From contig CAZMAV010000011.1 of NCBI GenBank assembly GCA_964564415.1, positions 1 through 64,000 on the forward strand: a stretch of 64,000 nt of DNA. The letters run 5' to 3'. The notes beneath the pieces are model-generated. The model did no database searches and was not told the origin of the DNA. It worked only from the letters and a program-made list of their open reading frames with translations. Made by a program: the position numbers and the translations under genes. This DNA is from JALEFZ01 sp964564415 (GTDB lineage: Bacteria > Bacteroidota > Bacteroidia > J057). Within the stretch, counting starts at the first letter, position 1; the number at the start of each line of letters is the position of its first letter. This document shows, piece by piece, positions 17,062-25,780 of the stretch.

Positions 17062-17218
17062 GTTGCTGTTATAATCTTTACCGGGGGGAATTATGTTATC
17101 CAAAATTATAATTCCTACCCTGGAAAACTTACTCAATATATAAAAAATCTAACATCACATCACAAATGAATTATGAAATTAGGAATGTATTATATGTATA
17201 ATTTGTCAGCTCGAATAT

Positions 17219-19747
17219 TTATTTGAATTTGGCGACTATTCTAAGGTTTATAAGCCTGTCGCTCAGCCTGTTGGGTATGGCATATCTATTGTTATCCAAA
17301 TCGCTCACCCAAATGAATGATCCTGTATTGGGGTGTTGAAAAAGGTTATATATCTCCAACGTCGCCCAAATAGATTCCAAACCCATTCTTCCACCCAAAA
17401 TAGGTTTCTTAGTAAATGTAATTAGCTTGCTAAACCCTACATCTACCCGCTGATATGCCGGAAATTGGTAGAAGGTGCGGGTTTCGAAGCTCCTGGGAGG
17501 ACCATGCCTCATACCCGAACCATAAAAATAGCTTATATGGGCTTTATAGGTAGGATTGTTAGGCAATTCATCCTGAAAGTACATCGAGAATGTAAAACGC
17601 TGATCTGTAGGCCTAAACACTCTTCTTTCTGGATCATTACCGGGCTGTTCCTCTGTCTTGAGCAAGCTGAGACTCACCCAACTGTCCACTCCTTTGATGA
17701 ATTCTCCATTGACCCTGAAATCCAGGCCCTGAGCATAGCCATTGGCAGTAGAATCTGGATAATAACGAAGGCGGATGGACTGAACCTCATAGGGAATGAT
17801 CCTATCCAGATACTTGTAGTAGGCCTCTGAAAATAAGATGAAGGGCCGATTCCAAAGGAAAAAGCGATATTCGGCTCCTACAATGGCGTGAATAGAACGC
17901 TGGGCCCGGCGATCCAAGTCCAGGCTGCCATCAAACCGACGAAATTCCCGATAGAAAGGAGGCTGGTGATAGACTCCCCCTGCCAACCTCAACCTGAGAC
18001 GAGTCTCTCCATCATCCTCCTCCAAGGCCTTGATGAGGAGTTCGCCCCTGGGACTGAAAAACCACTGGTCGTTGATGCTATAATAGACGCTCCTGATGCC
18101 ACCATTCCAGAGCAGATTAGGGGTAAGGTCCCACTGATGTTGGAGATAAGCCTTGTATTGGAAGCCCTCGAGATCGGCCTCTGCCCTGACAGATTCCTGA
18201 ACATCAAATACTCCGTCAAAGTTCACCACAAAATTAGCAGAGTCGGTCAGGGTATATTCCTTTAGCCTGTCCTGGATATTTTGGTACTGGACCTTGGCTC
18301 CAAAAAATAGTCGATGCCTTAATCGCCTGCCGAGGGTCCACCTTCCCTTAGCCTGAAAAGCCCCGACTGTGGCTTGCAGGGAATTTCGGGCGTGAAGGTA
18401 ATCCGCTCCAATGTCGTCGTCAAATTCAGCCTCTCCAAATTCGTCAGAACCCAGGTTGGTATTTACCGAGCCAATTCTGTAGCCCGACCAAAGGTCTATG
18501 AATTCGTTTTCGTAAGTCCTGAAACCCGTCAGGATGTACTGGAATTGCAGCCGTGTATTGGGCTTATGTTCTACGCTGAGGGCTCCCAGGCCTGTATTGT
18601 AGGTGCTTTCCTCCAGTCCGCTGAATCCTACGAAAAGGCGGAAGGGTGAGGCGAAGGTCCCGATGGTCGTTTCCTGGGATTCAGGAATGCTTCGGTAGCG
18701 ATTGCGGGTAAGTGCGATAAAGGCAGTAAACTTCAGCCTTTCATTGGGATAATAAAGGGTATCCTTCGTTCCGTCTTTCCTGACCCTTATTCTTTCCTTC
18801 TTGGGCTCAAAACTTGGGGTGAAGGTAAACATGCCCTGAAAGTCTAGGAAATTTGGGCTAAAGTTTCCTTGGGTCTCCAAGCTATTGAGGAAATAACCCA
18901 GCGAAAACCTCCTCGCCCCCATCAGATAGGAAAATCGGCCCGGGCGCTCAGGATTCTTTTTATTTTTTGACCTACCCTCTACATGAAAATTATTATTGAC
19001 CACTCCCAGCTCAGCTGTGGCTCTAAATTCTTTGGGATCCCTGTAGGTAATATCCAGTACGGAGGAAAGCTTGTCTCCATACTGGGCAGCAAAGCCTCCA
19101 GTGGAGAATTTTAGGCCCTGAGCCATTGAAGGATTGGAAAAACCTAGTCCTTCCTGCTGCCCAGTACGAGCGAGAAAAGGGCGGTATATTTCAATTCCAT
19201 TGACATAGACCAGGTTTTCATCGAAGTTACCTCCCCTGACTTGATATTGGGAACTGAATTCATTGTTGGAGACTACCCCGGGCTGATACTTGGCCAGGGC
19301 CTCTACACTGGGAGCGACCACGGGTATCTCCACGGCTTTGTCAAGGGAAATGGGGGAGATGAGCATGGAACTTCTATCCTGTATAGATGTCGGGTCCTTT
19401 TCCCCAATAATATCGACATTGTCTACTTCCAGTATATCCAGGAGTTTGACAATCTCATAATAAGTTCTTCCATCTACAGGAGTAAAGGCGATGATAGAGG
19501 TCTGATACCCTTCTGCCTGGTACTGAATTTTAATCTTTGTTCCCGCAGGAATGTCCATGGCATAGCTTCCATCTTCGGCTGAGCGGGTTTTATTTCCAAA
19601 TCCTATGACTCTGATTTCGGCTCCCGGGATCGGAGAGGCCAGTCTGTCGATCACTTTTCCCCTCACCCTTGCTCCCTGGCCATGGAGGGACAGGGCAAAT
19701 AAAAACAAAGTCATTCCAAGGAAAATACTTTTCCCATACATCTTCAT
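17219..19747 (-). CDS. TonB-dependent outer-membrane receptor with carboxypeptidase-like domain
   Basis: An outer-membrane transporter of 842 residues. The start at 19747 gives a signal peptide (KSIFLGMTLFLFALSLHGQG). A carboxypeptidase-regulatory-like domain follows (GKVIDRLASPIPGAEIRVIG and SAEDGSYAMDIPAG), then the plug (YQPGVVSNNEFSSQYQVRGG, YVNGIEIYRPFL, GGFAAQYGDKLSSVLDITY) and the 22-strand barrel ending in IVAKFK. No SusD gene is adjacent, so this is not a classical Sus pair. The frame is open for another 102 codons upstream, but that stretch is antisense to the IS1595 remnant and is not a real N-terminus. The substrate is unknown. Confidence 0.88.
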   Translation of the reverse strand: MKMYGKSIFLGMTLFLFALSLHGQGARVRGKVIDRLASPIPGAEIRVIGFGNKTRSAEDGSYAMDIPAGTKIKIQYQAEGYQTSIIAFTPVDGRTYYEIVKLLDILEVDNVDIIGEKDPTSIQDRSSMLISPISLDKAVEIPVVAPSVEALAKYQPGVVSNNEFSSQYQVRGGNFDENLVYVNGIEIYRPFLARTGQQEGLGFSNPSMAQGLKFSTGGFAAQYGDKLSSVLDITYRDPKEFRATAELGVVNNNFHVEGRSKNKKNPERPGRFSYLMGARRFSLGYFLNSLETQGNFSPNFLDFQGMFTFTPSFEPKKERIRVRKDGTKDTLYYPNERLKFTAFIALTRNRYRSIPESQETTIGTFASPFRLFVGFSGLEESTYNTGLGALSVEHKPNTRLQFQYILTGFRTYENEFIDLWSGYRIGSVNTNLGSDEFGEAEFDDDIGADYLHARNSLQATVGAFQAKGRWTLGRRLRHRLFFGAKVQYQNIQDRLKEYTLTDSANFVVNFDGVFDVQESVRAEADLEGFQYKAYLQHQWDLTPNLLWNGGIRSVYYSINDQWFFSPRGELLIKALEEDDGETRLRLRLAGGVYHQPPFYREFRRFDGSLDLDRRAQRSIHAIVGAEYRFFLWNRPFILFSEAYYKYLDRIIPYEVQSIRLRYYPDSTANGYAQGLDFRVNGEFIKGVDSWVSLSLLKTEEQPGNDPERRVFRPTDQRFTFSMYFQDELPNNPTYKAHISYFYGSGMRHGPPRSFETRTFYQFPAYQRVDVGFSKLITFTKKPILGGRMGLESIWATLEIYNLFQHPNTGSFIWVSDLDNNRYAIPNRLSDRLINLRIVAKFK

Positions 19748-19852
19748 ATTCGAAAAGTTAAGAGAATAGCAGGGCAGAAATAGGTTTTTTTCTAAATGAT
19801 TATCCCTATCTATCCCTATCCGTGTAATTGAGTATAAACAAGGCCTGTAAAC

Positions 19853-20718
19853 GTAATAGATTTTGTCGAAAACTTCCCAGATGAATCGAGTTGTCGATCT
19901 CACTGAAAATCTCATCGAGCCCGTTTGGGTATAGCTGGTAAAAAATGTGGGCATCAAGCGCATGATTGGAAATCCGACAAATCTCTTTGGGCGTTTAAGC
20001 GTTGCCATTTCCGGACTGCCTTTCGCAACGGTATAGGGATGGAAAACAGCCAACTACCTTTCCCTTATTGGTACCTAGGGATGCATTTGCTCACCTCGAC
20101 CAAAAAAGCTTTTCCGCTCTTGAACTCCAACGTCAGTTAGGCTATAAACGCTATCAACCTATCTGGGGGTTGCTTTATAAGTTACGCTCGGTTAGGGGTC
20201 AGGAAGGTGCCCAATACAAGCTCGAATCGGTCGTCGAACTCGATGAAGATTTTTTCAGAATAGTCCCGGAAGATCTTCCTGATGAGGATCAACCAAGGAA
20301 ACGAGGCAAAGGCTCTCAGGTTCAGGTTACAGTCCTGGGCCCGGTAGAATCTGGGGAAGTAAAGCAGGGGGATAAAAAAACTATAGCCCTCATCGAAACC
20401 TAGGCCCAGATTGATAAAGAGGCCGAGGGGATCACCGATGGAGCCCAATCATACTCCTTACTCAAGAACACTTTTGCCAAGCTTATTCCTTACCATTTGA
20501 CTCAATTACAGATTTCGGCAGACAGGCTACTTCCTAGGGTTCATGTCATGATTTCAAACGCAAAGAGATGGTTCTTAGGAATTTATCATAGTATAAGTGA
20601 TACATATCTGTTAAACTATCTCAATGAATTTTGTTACAAACAAAACCGACCCTACTTCAAAGAACCCTTGTTTGACCCTCTGGAGAGTGCCCCTGTAAGC
20701 CATCATTGGAAACCCTAG
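19853..20718 (+). pseudogene. Decayed IS1595-family (ISXO2-like) transposase
   Basis: A nearly full-length but dead transposase. Frame 2 (about 19853-20115) gives VDFVENFPDE-like FVENFPDESS, a stop, the zinc-ribbon remnant KKCGHQAHDWKSDKSLW and FPYWYLGMHLLTSTKKAF. The reading then moves to frame 1 near an A run at 20100-20110 and gives FSALELQRQLGYKRYQPIWG, the first catalytic Asp in VVELDEDFF, a stop (TAG at 20401), and MISNAKRWFLGIYHSISD with YLNEFCYKQNRPYF, the end of the ISXO2-like catalytic domain. One zinc-ribbon Cys is changed to Gly. No terminal repeats could be identified. It separates the TonB receptor from the lipoprotein/CHAT genes. Confidence 0.85.
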
Positions 20719-20773
20719 CTGTAGTAGCGGACAATCATTTCTTTATCCCTATTTATACCTGGGAGGAAGGGCA

Positions 20774-21355
20774 TTATTTCCTCAGCAGCACAATGTCAGC
20801 ATCAAAGTCCTTAGGTCCCTGGCTGTCAGTGAAGGTAAGGCGAAAATTAATGTTGATCTCATCGTCTTCATCGGTGATGAAGTCATCTCCATTTAGCCTG
20901 CTGATCTGATACCCAGAGAATTGAGGGCCGGGACAGAAGGTAGCTTCGACAATGTTCAGGCTTCTGATACTTACAGTAGCCAGGAGGGTGATGGGTTCGG
21001 AAAATGAGCAGGAACTGTTGTCCAGATTGCCGAGCTTACTGAAGCGAATTCTATTGGCTTGGGAGGGGTCTTCACTTATGCTTACATCGTATCGCAGGGT
21101 ATCTACGGTAAAGTTGATGTTATCAAAACGGGCATCTATAGCTTCCCATTCACCTACAAACCTGATGGCACTCTTTACGTTGCACAGTTCGTCGGCGTCT
21201 TCTTCGTAGCCACTTTCGCAGCGGCAGGTGGTACTTTCAGTCAGTTCAATGCAATCGCCGAATTCTCCACAATCCACATTATCGCAAGAAGGATTTCTGC
21301 AGGACAGGAGTCCAAAGATTAGTAAAAAGATTGCCAAATATGTCCACTGCTTCAT
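20774..21355 (-). CDS. Lipoprotein with an EGF-like domain
   Basis: A 193-residue lipoprotein of unknown function. The signal is MKQWTYLAIFLLIFGLLSC with the lipobox LLSC; an in-frame ATG four codons earlier (21367) is also possible. Right after the lipidated Cys comes a Cys-rich module with seven cysteines in an EGF-like spacing: CDNVDCGEFGDCIE followed by CRCESGYEEDADELC. The remaining 130 residues read as a beta-rich domain with a disulphide candidate and end in LTFTDS and ADIVLLRK. EGF-like modules are uncommon in bacteria but recur in lipoproteins of this phylum. It is divergent from the CHAT-pseudokinase gene across about 200 bp, so shared control is possible. Confidence 0.75.
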   Translation of the reverse strand: MKQWTYLAIFLLIFGLLSCRNPSCDNVDCGEFGDCIELTESTTCRCESGYEEDADELCNVKSAIRFVGEWEAIDARFDNINFTVDTLRYDVSISEDPSQANRIRFSKLGNLDNSSCSFSEPITLLATVSIRSLNIVEATFCPGPQFSGYQISRLNGDDFITDEDDEININFRLTFTDSQGPKDFDADIVLLRK

Positions 21356-21564
21356 AGGAAGGTTCATGATAAATGAGCTTGTTTCTACCTTGGTAATGCG
21401 ATTGAGAGTCTATTCGTTGCTTGGCAGTAGAAAGTGAAGACAAATTTATAAGAAAAAGCCTTTTTTTAGAAAATAAATAGAATTAATGTTAATTATCACG
21501 CTTTGGCAGACTTTTCGCTTTAAGGGAATAGAGGCCTGCCTGTAGTTAAGTCTTATTTTAGTTT

Positions 21565-23223
21565 ATGTCTACATTCAAGCCAAAGACTCCGGTCATTTTT
21601 TTAGCCTTCGCCAATGAGCGCAGTGAAGATGGATTTTTGAGGGGATTGACCCTTGAAATGAAACGGATCATGGAGACTTTGGAGCCGGCTGTTCAGAAAG
21701 GGCGTTGTCATTTGAAAATACTCCCTGCTGCGACCCAGGCCGAAATTATAGAAGTATTTCAGGATGAGTGGTACCAGGGGAGAATATGGATTTTTCATTA
21801 CGCAGGACATGCTGCAGAAGATCAACTATGGTTAGAAGGGGAAGAGGGGGGCAACCAGGCCTTTTTTTCTCAGGGACTTTCCCGCTTTCTCGGGGCACAG
21901 GAAGGATTGAAACTGGTTTTCCTTAATGGCTGTGCCACGGCTGATCATGCCCGTCTTCTTCATGAGTCCGACATTCCCGCCGTCATCACCACCCATGTGA
22001 AAATCCGCGATGACCAGGCCCAGGACTTTGCGGCCATCCTTTATCAGGGAATGGCCGGAGGAGCCAGTATCGATGAGGCCTTTGAAGAAGCCGAAGGAGG
22101 GCTTCTAGGAAAATACAGAGAGGAAGAACTCGTGGAAGGAGGAAGTACCCGAGCATTATTTTGGAGTCATGAAAAGGCGGATATACAAAAAGATTTTCCC
22201 TGGAAACTGAGTTACCGCAAGGAAGAGGCTTGGGTCCCTAAGAGCTGGCGGCTCTTTTATGAACTCAAAAAGGAAGAAAACCCCAGCGAAGTGGAGGCCG
22301 AAGCCTTTGTAGGGGAGACCCTCAACAACATGGAATTGGTGGAGGTCCTTGGACAAGGGAGCCTGGGTGTGGTATACAGGGCTATCCATAAGAATCTGAA
22401 TGAAGAAAGAGCTGTAAAAATCACCCACAAAGTGCTGGAAGGATATGAAGAACTGAAAAACGTGATTTATGTCGGTAATAAGGGGCTTAGTGGGATCGAC
22501 CACCCCAATGTGGTGAAGTTTTATGATGTGGGTGAGGTAATCCTATTTGGCGAAAAGCGCCTATACATGGTTATGGAACTTATCAAAGGAGAACGAATGG
22601 ATAAGATATCCAAAGACTACTGGTTAGGAGAAAAGGAAAATCACTTTCGCTTTGCCGATGTCATCCTCCAGACAGCCTCTGGCCTACATGCTGCTCATAA
22701 AACTAAGTTTGAAGACCTTAGCGGAATGCCACGAGAAGGTATCGTGTGTGGAAACATAAAGCCGCGTAAGATATTATTCACAACTGAAGGAGTTCCTAAG
22801 CTCATTGATTTTCTGTTTACAGACCTTTCAAGGTCACAAAATATAAAACTGCAATTACCGAAATCCGTACAAAATATTATGAGGAAGGAAAGACCGGAAG
22901 ATTTTCTGGCCCCCGAGATAATCGAGGGAAAAGGAGGAGTGAGCAAGCAGGGCGATATTTATGCCCTCGGTGCGGTTTTCTTCCACGCCATTACAGGTAA
23001 GTACAGAGCCGATTTTGACTTTAAATCAGACAAGGAACTGCATAGATTCGTAAAACAACAAGATCGGTTATTTCCTAAATATCTGAGTAAACTTATTTTC
23101 GAATCAACTTATCCAAAACCTTCAGGAAGGACGTCCAATATCAAAGATGTCATCAACGAGGTTTTGAAACCTGCGGGATTTCTGAAAAAATTGTCCTACT
23201 GGGTAAAAGATTTATTTATCTAA
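21565..23223 (+). CDS. CHAT caspase-like protease fused to a protein-kinase-like (pseudokinase) domain
   Basis: A 552-residue two-domain protein. Residues 1-205 form a CHAT (caspase HetF associated with TPRs) peptidase: the His lies in FHYAGHA (His82) and the nucleophile in VFLNGCATAD (Cys123), both intact. Residues 255-535 form a Hanks-type kinase fold: Gly loop GQGSLGVVY (263-271), Lys285 in AVKI, hinge around VMELIKGE, APE at 449-451 and the structural Asp463 in QGDIYALGAVFF. The catalytic loop is wrecked: HRDxKPxN appears as CGNIKPRK (395-402), so the catalytic Asp is Asn397 and the metal-binding Asn is Lys402. DFG reads DFL (415-417). It is therefore probably a pseudokinase sensor or scaffold controlling the protease. 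No signal peptide is seen. The target is unknown. Confidence 0.8.
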   Translation: MSTFKPKTPVIFLAFANERSEDGFLRGLTLEMKRIMETLEPAVQKGRCHLKILPAATQAEIIEVFQDEWYQGRIWIFHYAGHAAEDQLWLEGEEGGNQAFFSQGLSRFLGAQEGLKLVFLNGCATADHARLLHESDIPAVITTHVKIRDDQAQDFAAILYQGMAGGASIDEAFEEAEGGLLGKYREEELVEGGSTRALFWSHEKADIQKDFPWKLSYRKEEAWVPKSWRLFYELKKEENPSEVEAEAFVGETLNNMELVEVLGQGSLGVVYRAIHKNLNEERAVKITHKVLEGYEELKNVIYVGNKGLSGIDHPNVVKFYDVGEVILFGEKRLYMVMELIKGERMDKISKDYWLGEKENHFRFADVILQTASGLHAAHKTKFEDLSGMPREGIVCGNIKPRKILFTTEGVPKLIDFLFTDLSRSQNIKLQLPKSVQNIMRKERPEDFLAPEIIEGKGGVSKQGDIYALGAVFFHAITGKYRADFDFKSDKELHRFVKQQDRLFPKYLSKLIFESTYPKPSGRTSNIKDVINEVLKPAGFLKKLSYWVKDLFI

Positions 23224-23591
23224 TCCTAAACCTTCCTTGTGATTCTTTCCTTCATTTTCTGCCTTCTGGGCTTTTTAGCCTTGGAAGTGGAAACTTGGGG
23301 AAATAAAAAAAGCTTTTGGAAAAGAGAGTCTTACTTGATTTTCAAAGCTTCGATTTTTATGGTTTTTTCAAATATGTTCTTTTGAAACATTCAGATACTC
23401 CAATCATGTTTCTTTTTTATACATTTATTACAAAAAATTAACATGATGGTATTTGAAGCTTGAAAATATTACATGTTTATGGTTAATTACCACTGATCTA
23501 ATACTTTATAGATCGAAATTAATGGTATTTTGTAACTATTTTTTCGATTATCAGTATGAACACAGACTAGCGTATTCACTCACTAAAATAA
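23224..23591. other. Non-coding, AT-rich gap before marR-type gene
   Basis: This 368-base gap has no convincing frame on either strand. It is AT-rich in its second half (from about 23400), as expected for the promoter region of the MarR gene. No strong hairpin with a T run follows the CHAT-pseudokinase gene, and no RNA gene could be recognised. Confidence 0.5.
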
Positions 23592-24050
23592 ATGACAAGA
23601 CTAATGGCAAGAGAAATGCAAATGGATATGGAAAATGGACAGCCTTCTTCCCTTGAGAAGCAGCTGTTTCAGATGAGAGATGCCTTTCGCCAGCACCAAA
23701 ATGAAATTCGCAAGAAATACAAGATTTCTGCGAACGAGATGGAAATCATCCTTTACATCAATGATTTTGGTCCTCAGCGAATGAAGGCCATCGGAGAGAA
23801 GTTCATGATCAAGTTCAGCACCCTTACCTCCCTGGTAGATAAAATCGAAAAGCTCAACCTTGTTAAGCGTATGAATAGCAAGGAAGACCGTCGTTCGATT
23901 CTTGTTACCATCACCAAGAAGGGCAAGCGCATGCTGGATGAGTACAACGATCAGATCCGCCTTTTGGCCGAGAAAATGACTGAGATTGCTCACAAAGAAG
24001 ATAACCTGCCTAAGTTGGTCTCTACTTTTGAAAAGGTAGACCTTCAGTAA
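23592..24050 (+). CDS. MarR-family transcriptional regulator
   Basis: A winged-helix regulator of 152 residues (several Met codons near the start at 23592, 23607, 23616 and 23622 leave the exact N-terminus open). The core is typical: helix-turn-helix at about 60-95 (ISANEMEIILYINDFG, MKAIGEKFMIKFSTLTSLVD) and a wing with NSKEDRRSILVTITKKG, where the D-x-R-S pair is the MarR signature. MarR dimers usually repress genes for export or catabolism of phenolic or lipid-like ligands. The GH3-family gene lies downstream but is separated by a strong terminator, so they do not share a transcript. Confidence 0.9.
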   Translation: MTRLMAREMQMDMENGQPSSLEKQLFQMRDAFRQHQNEIRKKYKISANEMEIILYINDFGPQRMKAIGEKFMIKFSTLTSLVDKIEKLNLVKRMNSKEDRRSILVTITKKGKRMLDEYNDQIRLLAEKMTEIAHKEDNLPKLVSTFEKVDLQ

Positions 24051-24079
24051 GGCTCTCAGCAACAAAGCAATCACTAACG

Positions 24080-24115
24080 AAAAAGGGGCTGTCGCTTATG
24101 GCAGCCTCTTTTTTA
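24080..24115 (+). terminator. Intrinsic terminator after the marR-type gene
   Basis: AAAAAGGGGCTG pairs with CAGCCTCTTTTTT across a short loop (GTCGCTTATGG region), one G-U type mismatch, followed by a run of six T. This is a classical rho-independent terminator 30 bases after the stop codon. Confidence 0.85.
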
Positions 24116-24243
24116 TTTGATATGGTAATCAGGGGTACCTCCCTTCATATTAGGCTATTCTATCTGCGAATCGGAGTTTGCCTGATTATATCTGACAGAA
24201 TTTGCCATTTCCGAATCCTGCTCCCATTTCTTTTATTTGCGTC

Positions 24244-25740
24244 ATGAGTATCAAAACTTTAGTCGCCAAAATTTGGGCAAATAATAAGGCCAGGAAGATG
24301 GAAAAGCAGATGGCCCAGGCTGTCGAGCTTCAGGAGAAGACTTTCCGCCACCTGATGCAGGAAGGACGGAAGACCGCCTTCGGAAAGGCCCATCGTTTTC
24401 ATGAGATCAAAGGGGTAGAAGATTTCCAGCGATGGGTGCCAATTAGAGATTACGAGGCTGCCAAGCCCTACTTTGACCGAATTTACAGAGGAGAAGCTGA
24501 TGTTTGCTGGCCCGGCAAACCCCTCTACCTGGCCAAAACCTCCGGAACTACTTCTGGAGCCAAGCACATACCCATTACCCGTGATTCTATCCAAAGTCAA
24601 ATTCAGGGAGCCCGGGATACCCTCCTGATGTATATCGCCGAAACCGGAAAGGCCCGATTCCTCGATGGGAAGATGATGTTTCTCTCAGGAAGTCCAGAAA
24701 TTGAGCACAACAGCCACGGACTCAAAACAGGAAGGCTCTCCGGTATCGTCAATCATTTTGTGCCTTCCTACCTTACCTCCAACAGGGTTCCTTCTTTTGA
24801 AGCAAATGTCATTGAAGACTGGGAAACCAAGGTATCTACCATTGTACAAGAAATAAAAGAGCAGGACCTTCGCCTGATTTCCGGAATTCCCCCCTGGGTT
24901 CAAATGCTATTCGAAGAGCTTGAAGTCCAGACAGGTAAGCAGCCCCTGGAGGTATGGCCCAACCTTGAGCTGTTCGTTCAGGGTGGGGTAAACTTTGAAC
25001 CTTACGCCCCAATCTTCAAACAGTATTTTGGAGATCGGGTAGACATGGTCGAGTTGTTTCCTGCTTCAGAGGGCTTTTTTGCTTATCAAAATTCCCAAAA
25101 AGAGGAGGGCCTCCTTCTCCTGCCTGACAATGGAGTTTTTTATGAGTTTATTCCCCTAGAAGATTATGGCAAAAAAGATGCCCAGAGGTTGACCCTCAAG
25201 GATGTAGAAGTAGGGAAGCAATACGCCCTCATTGTAAGTACCAATGCTGGTTTATGGGCCTATGATATAGGAGATACCGTTAAGTTTACCTCTACCCATC
25301 CCTGGAAAATCAGGGTTTCAGGTCGGGTAAAGCATTTTATCTCGGCCTTTGGGGAGCATGTCATAGCAGAAGAAGTCAATGCTGCCATCCTCAATGCCTC
25401 TGAATCCACAGGCGCCAAAGTACAGGAGTTTACGGTAGCTCCCCGGATCGTTGAAACAAAGGGAGAGTCCGCCCATGAATGGTTTATCGAATTCAGCGAA
25501 GAACCCAAGGACTTTGACCACTTTGTAGACCAGCTCGATCTTTACCTGCAAAAGCGAAATGCCTACTATGCGGATTTGAGGGAGGGGAATATCCTTCGTC
25601 GAGCCATTGTGCACAGGGTCAAACTCAACGCTTCGAGGGAGTACATGAAATCACAAGGAAAGCTCGGGGGACAGAATAAATTTCCCCGCCTCAGCAACGA
25701 TAGAAAAATCGCTGATTTTCTCCTCAGCTACACCCAGTGA
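24244..25740 (+). CDS. GH3-family acyl-adenylate/amide synthetase homologue
   Basis: A 498-residue member of the GH3 family, first known from plant enzymes that join amino acids to auxin or jasmonate through an acyl-adenylate. The ATP-binding loop is KTSGTTSGAKHIPIT (98-112). MVELFPASEGFFAYQ and YDIGDTVKFTSTHPWKIRVSGR give the later adenylate-binding motifs. Bacteroidota often carry one copy; its bacterial substrate is not established. The start at 24244 is preferred to an upstream TTG because the family begins about ten residues before the first helix. A TTTATTTG motif lies just before the start. Confidence 0.85.
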   Translation: MSIKTLVAKIWANNKARKMEKQMAQAVELQEKTFRHLMQEGRKTAFGKAHRFHEIKGVEDFQRWVPIRDYEAAKPYFDRIYRGEADVCWPGKPLYLAKTSGTTSGAKHIPITRDSIQSQIQGARDTLLMYIAETGKARFLDGKMMFLSGSPEIEHNSHGLKTGRLSGIVNHFVPSYLTSNRVPSFEANVIEDWETKVSTIVQEIKEQDLRLISGIPPWVQMLFEELEVQTGKQPLEVWPNLELFVQGGVNFEPYAPIFKQYFGDRVDMVELFPASEGFFAYQNSQKEEGLLLLPDNGVFYEFIPLEDYGKKDAQRLTLKDVEVGKQYALIVSTNAGLWAYDIGDTVKFTSTHPWKIRVSGRVKHFISAFGEHVIAEEVNAAILNASESTGAKVQEFTVAPRIVETKGESAHEWFIEFSEEPKDFDHFVDQLDLYLQKRNAYYADLREGNILRRAIVHRVKLNASREYMKSQGKLGGQNKFPRLSNDRKIADFLLSYTQ

Positions 25741-25745
25741 GATTG

Positions 25746-25770
25746 CCCCGCCAACTCCTGGAATGGCGGG
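25746..25770. terminator. Hairpin between convergent GH3 gene and T9SS protein gene
   Basis: CCCGCCA (25747-25753) pairs perfectly with TGGCGGG (25764-25770) with a 10-base loop. T-rich DNA lies on the right and the two genes converge here, so it probably acts on both. Confidence 0.6.
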
Positions 25771-25780
25771 ACAGCCTCGT

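Noticed and set aside
19801..19820. Tandem TATCCCTATC as a CRISPR or iteron array
   Set aside because: Only two adjacent 10-base units with no spacer; too few for an array or an origin.
19748..20053. 102-codon N-terminal extension of the TonB receptor
   Set aside because: It is antisense to the transposase remnant, has no signal peptide at its start, and the internal Met at 19747 begins a canonical signal peptide followed by the family's first domain.
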